A stretch of DNA of 64,000 nucleotides from Veillonellaceae bacterium. GTDB taxonomy: Bacteria; Bacillota; Negativicutes; Veillonellales; Dialisteraceae. Numbering within the stretch: the stretch's first letter is position 1; each line of letters starts with the position of its first letter. The notes beneath the pieces are model-generated. The model was not told the origin of the DNA. It saw nothing but the letters and a program-made list of their open reading frames with translations, and ran no database searches. Made by a program: the position numbers and the translations under genes. The stretch is from assembly GCA_025992895.1 (NCBI GenBank), contig DAJPGA010000001.1, positions 569,001-633,000 of the forward strand. Direction: 5' to 3'. Positions 25,049-33,513 of the stretch are shown here, piece by piece.

Positions 25049-25086
25049 AGCTCTGAAACTATCTTCCCTGGTTTCGGGCTCTTTTT
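25047..25086 (+). terminator. Terminator of DMT exporter
   Basis: AGAGCTC-T-GAAAC and GTTTC-G-GGCTCTTTTT arms, overlapping the stop codon. Confidence 0.85.
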
Positions 25087-25245
25087 CATGCAGGAATGAG
25101 TCAAACAGGAGGTTATCAATTTCTTAAAAAATGCGGGAAAATATAGAAATAAACTAAGAGCCGCGGGCTCTTTTCCGTGCTATGATTAAGATGACATAGA
25201 GTGCAATCGGGATGCGGCAAACGCATCCTGGAAGGAGGCAGTGCG

Positions 25246-26703
25246 ATGTACGGAGCAGCTTTGGGCGATATGATCGGCGCGCCTTATGAGTTCGACCGGG
25301 GCGAAAAGACGAAGGATTTCCCGCTTTTTACCGCGGAGTCGACCTACACCGATGATACCGTTATGACAGTCGCCGTGGCGGAAGCCCTGATGGATTCAGA
25401 AGGAGAAAGCGACAAGGAGATCCAGAAATGCATCGCCGAGACGATGCTGCGCTGGGGCCGGAAGTACCCCAAGGCAGGCTACAGCGCGCAGTATCTTCGC
25501 TGGCTCTTCAAGGATCACAAGCCCCTCGACGTCGATACCGTCGATGCGGCCATGAGCATCTCCTGCATCGGCTGGCTCTATGACACGATCGACGAGACAA
25601 GGAAAATGGCACGTCTCTCCGCCATGACGACGCACGTCAATCCGGACAGCATCCGCGGCGCTGACGCCGTCGCCTCCGTCGTCTACATGGCAAGGACAGG
25701 CTCGACGAAAGAGGAAATCAAGGACTACATCCAGAGGATTTTCGGCTATGACCTGAGCCGCAGCTGCGCAGAAATCCGCAAAACTTACGAGCACCAGGAA
25801 TCCTGCAGGGAAACGGTTCCCCAAGCCATCACGGCATTCCTCGAATCCAGAAATTTTGAAGACGCTATCCGCACCGTCATTTCCTTAGGCGGCAATACCG
25901 ACTCCACCGGAGCGATGACAGGTGCTATGGCATCGGCCTATTACATCATTCCCGTCGACCTCATTGCCGAATGCCGCCACCGCCTTCCCGAGGACATGCT
26001 CGAAGTCGTCGACCGCTTCGAGACACTTCTTGCACAGAAAAGAAGGAAATCCGCCGGACATGGCAGAGTCTTCCAGAAAATCACAAGGTACCTCGACGAC
26101 CTGGACCGCCTGGGCGTAGGCACATGGGCCATCGCTGCCAGGAAAAAAGACGAGGATGCAGAAATCGAAGCATCCTACTCCGCTGCCGGCCAGAGCTTCA
26201 TGAGGACTATCCAAGACTTCAAAGATGCCCATCCTGAACTGAAACTCGATGACTTCCGCGACATCCTCTGGGAATCCCACATCACATGGAGCGCGAAATC
26301 CATGAGCGAAGCCGAAGTCGGAAACCTCGACTCCCGCACCATCATGGCCCTTCTCGTCGCGGCTGTGGAAGCAGAGAAATCCTACGGCGGAAGCCTCACC
26401 GAATTCATGCGGAATGGCTCCGTCCGCCGCTGGCTCATCCGCCTCAAGAAACTCGACGACGACGGCCTCGGCGAAATCCAGGCGCCGAGAGTCATCCCCG
26501 AAAAGGAAATGGCAAGCCACGTCAACCACAAAGTACGCCTCTACCTATGGACAGGCGAAGATATCGCCGGCTTCTTCGGCGCTTACGTCAGCACAGAAGA
26601 AAGAGTAGGAAAAGGTGCCATCCTCTTCCGTCAGGACGGCCACGCAGGATACAGAGAAATCCGGGAAGACACCATCAAGAGAATCGAAGATCTGGAAGTG
26701 TAG
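25246..26703 (+). CDS. ADP-ribosylglycohydrolase with extra C-terminal domain
   Basis: 485 residues from ATG 25246, which follows AAGGAGG; a perfect GGATGCG/CGCATCC hairpin lies just before this ribosome binding site. The N-terminal 260 residues are an ARH fold: AALGDMIGAPYEF, the metal-binding TYTDDTVMT, THVNPDSIRGADAV and GGNTDSTGAMTGAM. These enzymes hydrolyse ADP-ribose from proteins or small molecules. Residues from about 280 hold a second domain starting RYLDDLDRLGVGTWAIAARK, resembling DUF6508, and continuing to the end. The combination suggests a targeted hydrolase, possibly in stress or toxin counteraction. It is a single-gene unit. Confidence 0.88.
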   Translation: MYGAALGDMIGAPYEFDRGEKTKDFPLFTAESTYTDDTVMTVAVAEALMDSEGESDKEIQKCIAETMLRWGRKYPKAGYSAQYLRWLFKDHKPLDVDTVDAAMSISCIGWLYDTIDETRKMARLSAMTTHVNPDSIRGADAVASVVYMARTGSTKEEIKDYIQRIFGYDLSRSCAEIRKTYEHQESCRETVPQAITAFLESRNFEDAIRTVISLGGNTDSTGAMTGAMASAYYIIPVDLIAECRHRLPEDMLEVVDRFETLLAQKRRKSAGHGRVFQKITRYLDDLDRLGVGTWAIAARKKDEDAEIEASYSAAGQSFMRTIQDFKDAHPELKLDDFRDILWESHITWSAKSMSEAEVGNLDSRTIMALLVAAVEAEKSYGGSLTEFMRNGSVRRWLIRLKKLDDDGLGEIQAPRVIPEKEMASHVNHKVRLYLWTGEDIAGFFGAYVSTEERVGKGAILFRQDGHAGYREIREDTIKRIEDLEV

Positions 26704-26709
26704 GGAATA

Positions 26710-26757
26710 TAAAAAGAGGCTGCAGGAATGTGCAATCATTTCTGCAGCCTCTTTTTG
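26710..26757. terminator. Terminator of ARH gene
   Basis: AAAAGAGGCTGCAG and CTGCAGCCTCTTTTT arms; the loop contains TGTGCAATCATTT, shared with the hairpin at 32550-32597. Confidence 0.9.
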
Positions 26758-26814
26758 CGGTGGGATAAGATTAAAAGAATATCTAATGCAAGTGTACGGA
26801 GTCATAGGAAAACG

Positions 26815-26938
26815 GAAAACCATACAACCAGCCTTCGGCTGTCGGTAATCAACCCTATCCACCGCACGCGGTTCCCCTTCCCCGTCTGGGAAGGCAAGTG
26901 TTAGCGGCGCTCTCGAGAATGCACGCTCCTCGGCAGAC
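26815..26938. repeat. Interspersed palindromic repeat, copy 3
   Basis: AAAACCATACAACC, CAGCCTTCGGCTG, AATCAACCCTAT, CCGCACGCGG and CTTCCCCGTCTGGGAAGG, then a GCGGCGCTC tail that runs up to the stop of the neighbouring reductase gene. Confidence 0.75.
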
Positions 26939-27763
26939 TCACCACGGTGAGTCTGCGGGATCGGTGCTGGTGTATTCGTTGAGGGAGGCGATGGTTTCCA
27001 TTTCCTTATCCGTCAGGGAGAAGTCCCAGATGTCCATGTTGCTCTGGATGTGGGCGGGATTCCTGCCTTTGGGAATGGTGATGAAGCCTTTCTGGATTTC
27101 CCAGCGGAGGGTGACCTGCGCGGCGGTCTTTCCATGGGATTTGGCGATTTCTTCAAGGACGGGATCCTTGGCAGCTCTTCCTTCGGCCAGAGGGGAATAG
27201 CATTCGATGGCGATGTTTCTTTCACTGTCTGCCTTGACGTTCCCGATCTGCTGGCGGTAGGGATGGAGCTCAATCTGATTGACGACGGGCGGGAGATGGC
27301 CGTGGATGAGGAGGTCGTCGATCTGGCGCGGGTTGAAGTTCGATACGCCGAGGTGCTTGATGAGGCCTTTGGCCGCGTATTCTTCCAGGACGTCCCACGT
27401 TTCTCTGTGATACTTCTCATTCGCTGCCGGCCAGTGGAGGCGCATGAGGTCGATCCAGCCGATGTCGAGCCTCTCAAGGCTCTTTTCAATCCACTGGCTC
27501 TGCGGGCGCTGGCTCATTTCACTCGGCGTGATTTTCGTTGTGACAAAGAGATCTTCCCTGTCGATGCCGCTCTTCCGGATGCCGCGGCCGACGGCTTCTT
27601 CATTGCCGTACATGGATGCAGTATCAATGAGACGATAGCCTGCTTTGATGGCTGTGTCCACAGCGTCTTCGGCATCGTCCCTGAGTGTCCATGTGCCAAA
27701 ACCAAGCTGCGGGATCATCCCGCCGTCTGAAAGTGTGATGTAAGGTACCTTTGATTCGTTCAT
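26939..27763 (-). CDS. Aldo/keto reductase 2
   Basis: 274 residues, ATG 27763 behind AAGGAGG. Tetrad residues: Asp and Tyr in RLIDTASMYGNE, Lys in VTTKIT, His in LMRLHWP. The tail IPKGRNPAHIQSNMDIWDF is the NADPH phosphate-binding segment. It is closely related to aldo/keto reductase 3, 500 bp away, so the pair arose by local duplication with repeats now lying between them. The promoter has TTGACT and TATAAT separated by 19 bp, typical of MerR-type control. Substrate unknown; dicarbonyl or sugar aldehyde reduction is common in this clade. Confidence 0.92.
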   Translation of the reverse strand: MNESKVPYITLSDGGMIPQLGFGTWTLRDDAEDAVDTAIKAGYRLIDTASMYGNEEAVGRGIRKSGIDREDLFVTTKITPSEMSQRPQSQWIEKSLERLDIGWIDLMRLHWPAANEKYHRETWDVLEEYAAKGLIKHLGVSNFNPRQIDDLLIHGHLPPVVNQIELHPYRQQIGNVKADSERNIAIECYSPLAEGRAAKDPVLEEIAKSHGKTAAQVTLRWEIQKGFITIPKGRNPAHIQSNMDIWDFSLTDKEMETIASLNEYTSTDPADSPW

Positions 27764-27792
27764 GAGAGCCTCCTTCAGTAATCATTTCTTTT

Positions 27793-27823
27793 ATTATAAA
27801 AAGTGAAAGCAGACTTCAGTCAA
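27793..27823 (-). promoter_or_regulatory. Promoter with 19-bp spacer ahead of aldo/keto reductase 2
   Basis: On the minus strand TTGACT (27818-27823), 19 bp, TATAAT (27793-27798). The spacer contains AAGT-N8-ACTT. Overlong spacers of this size usually need a MerR-family activator. Confidence 0.55.
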
Positions 27824-27833
27824 GAGGAAAAGG

Positions 27834-27880
27834 AAAAAGGGGCTATACAAATGGATGCGTATTTCTACAGTCCCTTTTTC
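27834..27880. terminator. Imperfect terminator-like hairpin
   Basis: AAAAAGG-GCT and AG-TCCCTTTTT outer arms with an AAAT/ATTT inner pair; another member of the shared hairpin family, upstream of reductase 2 and downstream of reductase 3. Confidence 0.6.
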
Positions 27881-27934
27881 TATTGGAATATTCCATTAAA
27901 AGATTATCTAACACTTATATGCTTTGAGTTTATC

Positions 27935-28262
27935 TGAAAACCAAAAGGATGCTTCGCCTTTTCATAAACTGCACCTCTATCGCCCAGCATCAGAAAAATG
28001 ATAGGCTGGGCACTTTCTCCTACGGAGACAGCTCGGCGATGAGAAACAAAAGAAATAAGCTCTTATTTGTTTTAAACTTATATAGCTGCCGCTCGTGGTA
28101 ATCAACCCTTTTGAAAACCATAAAACCAAGGCTAGCGCCTTGAGGAAATGCAACTCATCCGTCGCCTCCGGCGACACCTTCCCTTCCAGGGCAAGGTCAA
28201 GGGCGCCCTTCCCCGTCTGGGAAGGCAAGTATTAGCGGCGCTCGGGGAAATGCGTATTCCTC
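27935..28262. repeat. Interspersed palindromic repeat cluster, copy 4
   Basis: A compound of at least two frameworks: GCCCAGCATC...GATAGGCTGGGC, AACCATAAAACCAAGGCTAGCGCCTT, GAGGAAATGCAACTCATCC, GTCGCCTCCGGCGAC, ACCTTCCCTTCCAGGGCAAGGT and CTTCCCCGTCTGGGAAGG. It fills most of the space between the two reductase genes. Confidence 0.75.
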
Positions 28263-28270
28263 GTCGGTTC

Positions 28271-29101
28271 TTACCACGGGCAGTTTTCGGGATCGTTCAG
28301 GGGATTGCAGCGTTTGTTTTCGTTGAGGGCGGTGATGGCTTTCATTTCTTCATCGGTCAGCTCGAAGTCGAAGATGTCCATGTTCTGTTGGATATGGACA
28401 GGGTTCCTGAATTTCGGGATGGTGATGAGACCTCTCTGGATTTCCCATCTGAGGGTGATCTGGGCGTTGTTCTTCTTGTGTGCTTCAGCGATTTTCGTGA
28501 TGACGGGGTCTTTCATGACACGGCCCTGGGCGAGCGGGGACCAGCATTCTACGGCGACGCCTCTGTCATGGCATGCTTTGATGTTGGACTGCTGCGTGTT
28601 GTAAGGATGAATTTCCAGCTGGTCGACGACGGGACGGATCTTGGCGTAGGCGAGGAGGTCGTCTAAGTGATGCGGATGGAAATTGGAAACGCCGATGTGT
28701 TTGACGAGGCCCTTGTCGACGTATTCTTCCATCGTTTCCCAGGTTTCCTTATTGTGGTCGTCGATGGACCAGTGGATGAGCAGGAGGTCGATGTAGCCGC
28801 AGTCGAGTTTTTTGAGGCTTTCATCGATCCACTGTTTCTGCGGCGGATGACGCATGGCGTCCGGGGAAATCTTCGTGGTGAGGAAGATGTCTTCTCTCGG
28901 GATGCCGCTTTCGCGGATACCTTTGCCGACGAATTCTTCATTGCCATAGAGCTCTGCTGTATCGATCGAGCGGCAGCCGGCAGCAAGTGCCATCTTGACG
29001 ACGTCGACAGCGTCTTCCTTCAGCGTCCATGTCCCGCAACCGAGCTGCGGGATTTTTCCGCCATCAGAAAGTGTGATATATGGGACTTTTGATTCAGTCA
29101 T
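28271..29101 (-). CDS. Aldo/keto reductase 3
   Basis: 276 residues, ATG 29101 behind AGGAGGAATT. Tetrad: Asp and Tyr in RSIDTAELYGNE, Lys in LTTKIS, His in LLIHWS. The C-terminal IPKFRNPVHIQQNMDIFDF segment matches reductase 2 closely, and the N-terminus SKVPYITLSDGG is nearly identical in both, confirming a tandem duplication. It ends directly against a repeat cluster. Cytoplasmic NADPH-dependent carbonyl reduction is expected; the substrate is unknown. Confidence 0.92.
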   Translation of the reverse strand: MTESKVPYITLSDGGKIPQLGCGTWTLKEDAVDVVKMALAAGCRSIDTAELYGNEEFVGKGIRESGIPREDIFLTTKISPDAMRHPPQKQWIDESLKKLDCGYIDLLLIHWSIDDHNKETWETMEEYVDKGLVKHIGVSNFHPHHLDDLLAYAKIRPVVDQLEIHPYNTQQSNIKACHDRGVAVECWSPLAQGRVMKDPVITKIAEAHKKNNAQITLRWEIQRGLITIPKFRNPVHIQQNMDIFDFELTDEEMKAITALNENKRCNPLNDPENCPW

Positions 29102-29194
29102 AATAATTCCTCCTTCTTGGTTGTAATATTGTAATAGCTTTTGTATTTATTATAGACCAAATTGAGAGGGATGGGGAAAGAATAGAAACTTGGC

Positions 29195-29400
29195 GAGGAT
29201 GAGAAAACCGTACAACCTCGCTTCGCTCGACGAACTACAACTCATCCGTCGGCTCCGCCGACACCTTCCCTGAAGGGCAAGGTCAACACCATTAAACCAA
29301 GGCGTCGCCTTGTGGCAAATAAAAACCGTACAACCTCGCGATGCTCGTGGGAACTACATCTCATCCGAGAAATTTTTAAAAAGCAAAAATTTCCCACCTT
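29195..29400. repeat. Interspersed palindromic repeat, copy 5, left part (split by IS copy 1)
   Basis: AAAACCGTACAACC, CTCGCTTCGCTCGACG, ACTACAACTCATCC, GTCGGCTCCGCCGAC, ACCTTCCCTGAAGGGCAAGGT, AAGGCGTCGCCTT, then a second framework ending at CACCTT where the IS begins. The rest continues at 31130 on the far side of the element. Confidence 0.75.
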
Positions 29401-31129
29401 TGGTATGATTCAACAAGAAAGACAGAATAATATCATAAATATATTAGGAGGTCATTCTTATGCCATGTAAAACCAAAGCGTCCCCGGAGGAAATGTTAGA
29501 CCAGATTGCTTCATATCTCTATCAGGGTGTTACGATTACCCAGGCAGCTGAAAATCTTCATATGAGCCGCATAACATTCAGGAAATGGGTCCTCCGGTAT
29601 AAAGAGGAGGGCTTTAAGGGATTGCGGCCCAGGCAGCATTTGTCTTACTACTCCAATCAGATGAAGATCCAGGCCGTAAAGGAATATCTTAAAGGCGGTG
29701 TTTCCATGCTTTCCGTCTGTGCCAAATACAGAATTTCCGGCACACTCTCCCTTAAAACATGGATTGAGGCGTATAATGAGCATAAGTTGACAGACCTCGT
29801 TTCTGAAGGAGGAGATCCTATGGGCAAACGCCAGCAATCGGTCAAGGAAGAGCGAGTCAGAATCGTTCAGGAGTGCATCGCCAGTGGATGCGATTATAAC
29901 AAGATAGCCAAGAAGTACAACATGTCCTACCAAACGCTCTACACATGGGTAAAAAAGTTCAAGGAAATGGGCGAAGTTGGTCTTGAGGATTACAGAGGAA
30001 AGCCGATCAGGCTCCAAACGCCCCGGACCGAAGAAGAACAGCTGCGTCAGGAGAATGCCAGACTTCTTGAAGAACAGAAGGATCTTATAGCAGAGATTGC
30101 CCTGCTAAAAAAAAAAGATGGAGATAGAGGAAAGGTTGCGTTCCTCGAAGGATTCAGCCTTACTCACCTTCTCAGAGATTTTAAAGCCATAAAAGAAGTC
30201 CATGAAGAAACCAACATCTCCATAGAAAGTCTCTGCCAACTCTCAAAGGTCTCCCGGGCAGCTTATTACGGATGGCTGAATCATATTAAGAGCGGCCGTG
30301 AACTGCTGAGAGAAAAGGTCGCACAGGAGGTCATGAAAACCCATCAGGAATATCCGGATATGGGATACCGCCGGATTAACGATTGGATCAAGAAGGATGA
30401 CAACATCAATATAAATGTAAGCGACAGTCTGGTTCTTCGTATCATGCGGATACTTAATATTAAGTCCGTGATCAAGTACAAGACCGATGGTTGCACTCGT
30501 AACGCAAAGGATCCAAAGTACATTTTTGAAAACCTGCTGAACCGTGACTTTGATGCCGGCGTGTCCAATGCAAGATGGATGACGGATGTCACTGAATTCA
30601 AGTACACAACTGCTGATGGAGTTTTGCACAAGTTATATTTAAGCGCGATTATTGACGGCCATGATCGCCGGATTGTCTCTTATGTCATCGGCGACAGGAA
30701 CAATACTGCACTGGCTTTTGAGACAATGGAAAAGGCACTTAAAGAGAATCCTGGAGAACATCCAATGATTCATACCGACCGCGGATTCCAGTATACAAGC
30801 AACGGATTCCATAAGATTGTTGAAAAAGCAGGACTGGTTCACAGCATGTCCCGTGTAGGCTGCTGTGCAGACAACGGTCTGATGGAAGGGTTCTGGGGAA
30901 TGCTGAAGCGCGAACGTTACTACACACGTAAATTCACCAGCCGTAAAGCAGTGGTAAGCATGATCAACGGCTACATCTACTTCTACAACAACAAACGCAT
31001 TCAGCGCAAATTACATCTTTTAGCTCCAATGGAAGTATTCAACGCAGCTCCAATGGCTGCATGATTAAGATTAAAGTACGATTAGATTTTTTATGATATT
31101 TATTTGTCTGTATTAACAAATCCGCACCA
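29401..31129 (+). mobile_element. IS3-family (IS150-like) insertion sequence, copy 1
   Basis: 1729 bp. The ends are imperfect inverted repeats beginning TGGT (left TGGTATGATTCAACAAGAAA; right, read inwards, TGGTGCGGATTTGTTAATAC). The flanks show a 4-bp direct repeat CCTT (29397-29400 and 31130-31133). It has split an intergenic palindromic repeat inside its ACCTT...AAGGT module. A second copy, nearly identical, lies at 32723-34450. Confidence 0.9.
29460..31064 (+). CDS. IS150-type transposase, orfA and orfB fused in one frame
   Basis: 534 residues. Residues 1-220 are OrfA: two helix-turn-helix units (SYLYQGVTITQAAENLHMS; CDYNKIAKKYNMSYQTLYTW) and a leucine-zipper-like stretch near 195-215. 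OrfB follows with HTH_21 and an rve integrase core: Asp in WMTDVTEFKY, Asp in MIHTDRGFQYTSNGF and Glu in NGLMEGFWGMLKRE. The junction is a run of ten A (30107-30116). The sister copy has nine, so the two reading frames are separate there. In most IS3 elements the fusion needs a programmed -1 frameshift; here it is made directly, which could raise transposase output and abolish free OrfA. Confidence 0.92.
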   Translation: MPCKTKASPEEMLDQIASYLYQGVTITQAAENLHMSRITFRKWVLRYKEEGFKGLRPRQHLSYYSNQMKIQAVKEYLKGGVSMLSVCAKYRISGTLSLKTWIEAYNEHKLTDLVSEGGDPMGKRQQSVKEERVRIVQECIASGCDYNKIAKKYNMSYQTLYTWVKKFKEMGEVGLEDYRGKPIRLQTPRTEEEQLRQENARLLEEQKDLIAEIALLKKKDGDRGKVAFLEGFSLTHLLRDFKAIKEVHEETNISIESLCQLSKVSRAAYYGWLNHIKSGRELLREKVAQEVMKTHQEYPDMGYRRINDWIKKDDNININVSDSLVLRIMRILNIKSVIKYKTDGCTRNAKDPKYIFENLLNRDFDAGVSNARWMTDVTEFKYTTADGVLHKLYLSAIIDGHDRRIVSYVIGDRNNTALAFETMEKALKENPGEHPMIHTDRGFQYTSNGFHKIVEKAGLVHSMSRVGCCADNGLMEGFWGMLKRERYYTRKFTSRKAVVSMINGYIYFYNNKRIQRKLHLLAPMEVFNAAPMAA

Positions 31130-31200
31130 CCTTCTCCTCCCGGAGCAAGGTTAAGACCGGCCTACGGCCCTGAAAATCAAGACTCAGTACATCACAGTTA
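31130..31200. repeat. Interspersed palindromic repeat, copy 5, right part
   Basis: CCTTCTCCTCCCGGAGCAAGGT completes the module interrupted by IS copy 1, followed by GGCCTACGGCC and GAAAATCAAG of the same framework. Confidence 0.7.
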
Positions 31201-31302
31201 ATAATATCGGTTCGCAACGATGCAGAAGGTTTTGACTTGCCTCACTTGGGAAGGCGAGTATTTCGCCCCGCTCGAAGAAGTCATCTTTTTTTCCTGCATC
31301 AA

Positions 31303-31331
31303 AAAACCGGAAGCTCGATGGCTTCCGGTGC
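31303..31331 (-). terminator. Terminator of yitT gene
   Basis: ACCGGAAGC and GCTTCCGGT arms with six Ts on the minus strand, at the 3' end of the gene. Confidence 0.88.
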
Positions 31332-31334
31332 GTT

Positions 31335-32363
31335 TTATTTCTGGTCGACTTTGGGTGGTGTTTGTTCGCCTTTGTAGGGATGGGCTTCTGCGTCCATTTC
31401 GAACTGCCACATGCGGGTGGGGACGACGTCGCCTTTTTCGTCGCAGGTGTAGCGGATGGACTGGGGGATGTTGCGGCCGGCGGAGAGGGGGCTGGTGAAG
31501 CCTCTTCCGATGACGTCGGTGGTGTTCATGAGGAAGACGAAGGCGTGCGGGTCGATGTCTTCTACGAGATGGCGGACGCGGGTGACCTGGGTGAGGTCGA
31601 CGATGGCGAAGATGATTTTCTTGTCAGCGCCGGAGAATGCGCCCTGGCCGTAGAGGAGGGTCGCGCCGTGGTGGATGGTGCGCAGGATGGCGTCAGAGAT
31701 TTCAAGCGGCTTGTCGGAGACGATGAAGGCTGCTTTTCTCTGAGCAAAACCGAGGACGATACGGCTGGCGAGGTTCGCATTGATATACATGCCGATCAGG
31801 GTGCAGATGGCTGGTTCCAGAGCGAAGATCCATGCACTGGCCATGACGATGATGAAATTCAGTGCGAAGACGACGTAGCCGATTTCCAGATTGTAGTACT
31901 TCTTGATGATGGCACCGATGACATCGAGGCCGCCGGTGTTGCTGTTGTAACGGTAAAGGATACCCATGGCGACGCCGATAACGACACCGCCGGAGATGGC
32001 AGCGACGATCGGGTCCTTGACGACATGGTAGTCAGCCAGGAAGGCCGTGAGGTCGATGAAAAGGGAGAGGAGAACGGTCCCGAGTATCGTGATGATGGTG
32101 TAAAATTTCCCCATGAATTTCAGGGAAAGGCCAAGGATTGGGAGGTTCAGAACAAGGTTCGTGACGCCGATCGGTATGCCGGTCAGGTAGTATATGATCA
32201 TGGCGATACCTGTCAGCCCGCCAGCCAGGAACTGGTGCGGGACGAAGAAGGCATTGACGCCGACGGAATAAATGAAAGTGCCTAAAATCGTAATCGCTAT
32301 AATGAAAGCGAGACGTTTCCAGAAGAGCGGTGTGCGGTATTCGGACATCGAAAGAGATGCCAT
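31335..32363 (-). CDS. YitT-family membrane protein
   Basis: 342 residues from ATG 32363, which has AAAGGA upstream. Five to six membrane helices (about 15-195) with FVPHQFLAGGLTGIAMII and RYNSNTGGLDVIGAIIKKYY, both hallmarks of the YitT/DUF161 family, followed by a cytoplasmic DUF2179 domain (about 215-295, LLYGQGAFSGADKKIIFAIV). The function of the family is not firmly known; transport is usually assumed. It is single and lies between the two IS copies, so recombination between these directly repeated elements could delete it. Confidence 0.9.
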   Translation of the reverse strand: MASLSMSEYRTPLFWKRLAFIIAITILGTFIYSVGVNAFFVPHQFLAGGLTGIAMIIYYLTGIPIGVTNLVLNLPILGLSLKFMGKFYTIITILGTVLLSLFIDLTAFLADYHVVKDPIVAAISGGVVIGVAMGILYRYNSNTGGLDVIGAIIKKYYNLEIGYVVFALNFIIVMASAWIFALEPAICTLIGMYINANLASRIVLGFAQRKAAFIVSDKPLEISDAILRTIHHGATLLYGQGAFSGADKKIIFAIVDLTQVTRVRHLVEDIDPHAFVFLMNTTDVIGRGFTSPLSAGRNIPQSIRYTCDEKGDVVPTRMWQFEMDAEAHPYKGEQTPPKVDQK

Positions 32364-32549
32364 TTTGGTTCCTTTCTGCAGGGCGCAAGAAACGCGGGCC
32401 ATAGTCAACAAAAGCAGCCCGCGGAATTACATTCATCTCATTATAACAGAACTTGTCAATAGTGGTAATTTTATTTCGAGCAGGATGCAGGGAAATAAGG
32501 AAATCGGACCAAAGCGCGGGATTTTCGGCTGGCCTGACAGCCCCATTGG

Positions 32550-32597
32550 AAAAAGGACTGTGGCAAAATGTGCAATCATATCGTCACAGTCCCTTTG
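32550..32597. repeat. Terminator-like hairpin of shared family
   Basis: AAAAGGACTGTG-GCAAAATG, loop TGCAATCAT, CGTCACAGTCCCTTTG. Related hairpins occur at 19053, 20570, 26710, 27834 and 40569, several with the same loop bases. Confidence 0.65.
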
Positions 32598-32654
32598 TGT
32601 TAGTATATTCGATTAGCGGATTATCTAACACAGGTGCATTGGGGTTAGATGAAA

Positions 32655-32722
32655 AGAGAAAACCATACAACCAAGGCTTTGCCTTGGGGAAATTAACCTC
32701 CTCAGGCGCATGCGCGCCAGCT
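32655..32722. repeat. Interspersed palindromic repeat, copy 6, left part (split by IS copy 2)
   Basis: AAAACCATACAACC, AAGGCTTTGCCTT, GGGGAAATTAACCTCCTCA, GGCGCATGCGCGCC, ending CAGCT where the IS begins. Confidence 0.75.
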
Positions 32723-32781
32723 TGGTATGATTCAACAAGAAAGACAGAATAATATCATAAATATATTAGGAGGTCATTCTT

Positions 32782-33513
32782 ATGCCATGTAAAACCAAAG
32801 CGTCCCCGGAGGAAATGTTAGACCAGATTGCTTCATATCTCTATCAGGGTGTTACGATTACCCAGGCAGCTGAAAATCTTCATATGAGCCGCATAACATT
32901 CAGGAAATGGGTCCTCCGGTATAAAGAGGAGGGCTTTAAGGGATTGCGGCCCAGGCAGCATTTGTCTTACTACTCCAATCAGATGAAGATCCAGGCCGTA
33001 AAGGAATATCTTAAAGGCGGTGTTTCCATGCTTTCCGTCTGTGCCAAATACAGAATTTCCGGCACACTCTCCCTTAAAACATGGATTGAGGCGTATAATG
33101 AGCATAAGTTGACAGACCTCGTTTCTGAAGGAGGAGATCTTATGGGCAAACGCCAGCAATCGGTGAAGGAAGAGCGAGTCAGAATCGTTCAGGAGTGCAT
33201 CGCCAGTGGATGCGATTACAACAAGATAGCCAAGAAGTACAACATGTCCTACCAAACGCTCTACACATGGGTAAAAAAGTTCAAGGAAATGGGCGAAGTT
33301 GGTCTTGAGGATTACAGAGGAAAGCCGATCAGGCTCCAAACGCCCCGGACCGAAGAAGAACGGCTGCGTCAGGAGAATGCCAGACTTCTTGAAGAACAGA
33401 AGGATCTTATAGCAGAGATTGCCCTGCTAAAAAAAAAGATGGAGATAGAGGAAAGGTTGCGTTCCTCGAAGGATTCAGCCTCACTCACCTTCTCAGAGAT
33501 TTTAAAGCCATAA
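32782..33513 (+). CDS. IS150-type OrfA (transposase DNA-binding part)
   Basis: 243 residues with two helix-turn-helix units as in copy 1, ending after the A-run in a short alternative tail SLTFSEILKP. In IS3 elements free OrfA binds the ends and represses transposition. Start ATG 32782 follows AGGAGG. The run of nine A at 33429-33437 is the likely -1 slippage site that joins it to OrfB. Confidence 0.9.
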   Translation: MPCKTKASPEEMLDQIASYLYQGVTITQAAENLHMSRITFRKWVLRYKEEGFKGLRPRQHLSYYSNQMKIQAVKEYLKGGVSMLSVCAKYRISGTLSLKTWIEAYNEHKLTDLVSEGGDLMGKRQQSVKEERVRIVQECIASGCDYNKIAKKYNMSYQTLYTWVKKFKEMGEVGLEDYRGKPIRLQTPRTEEERLRQENARLLEEQKDLIAEIALLKKKMEIEERLRSSKDSASLTFSEILKP

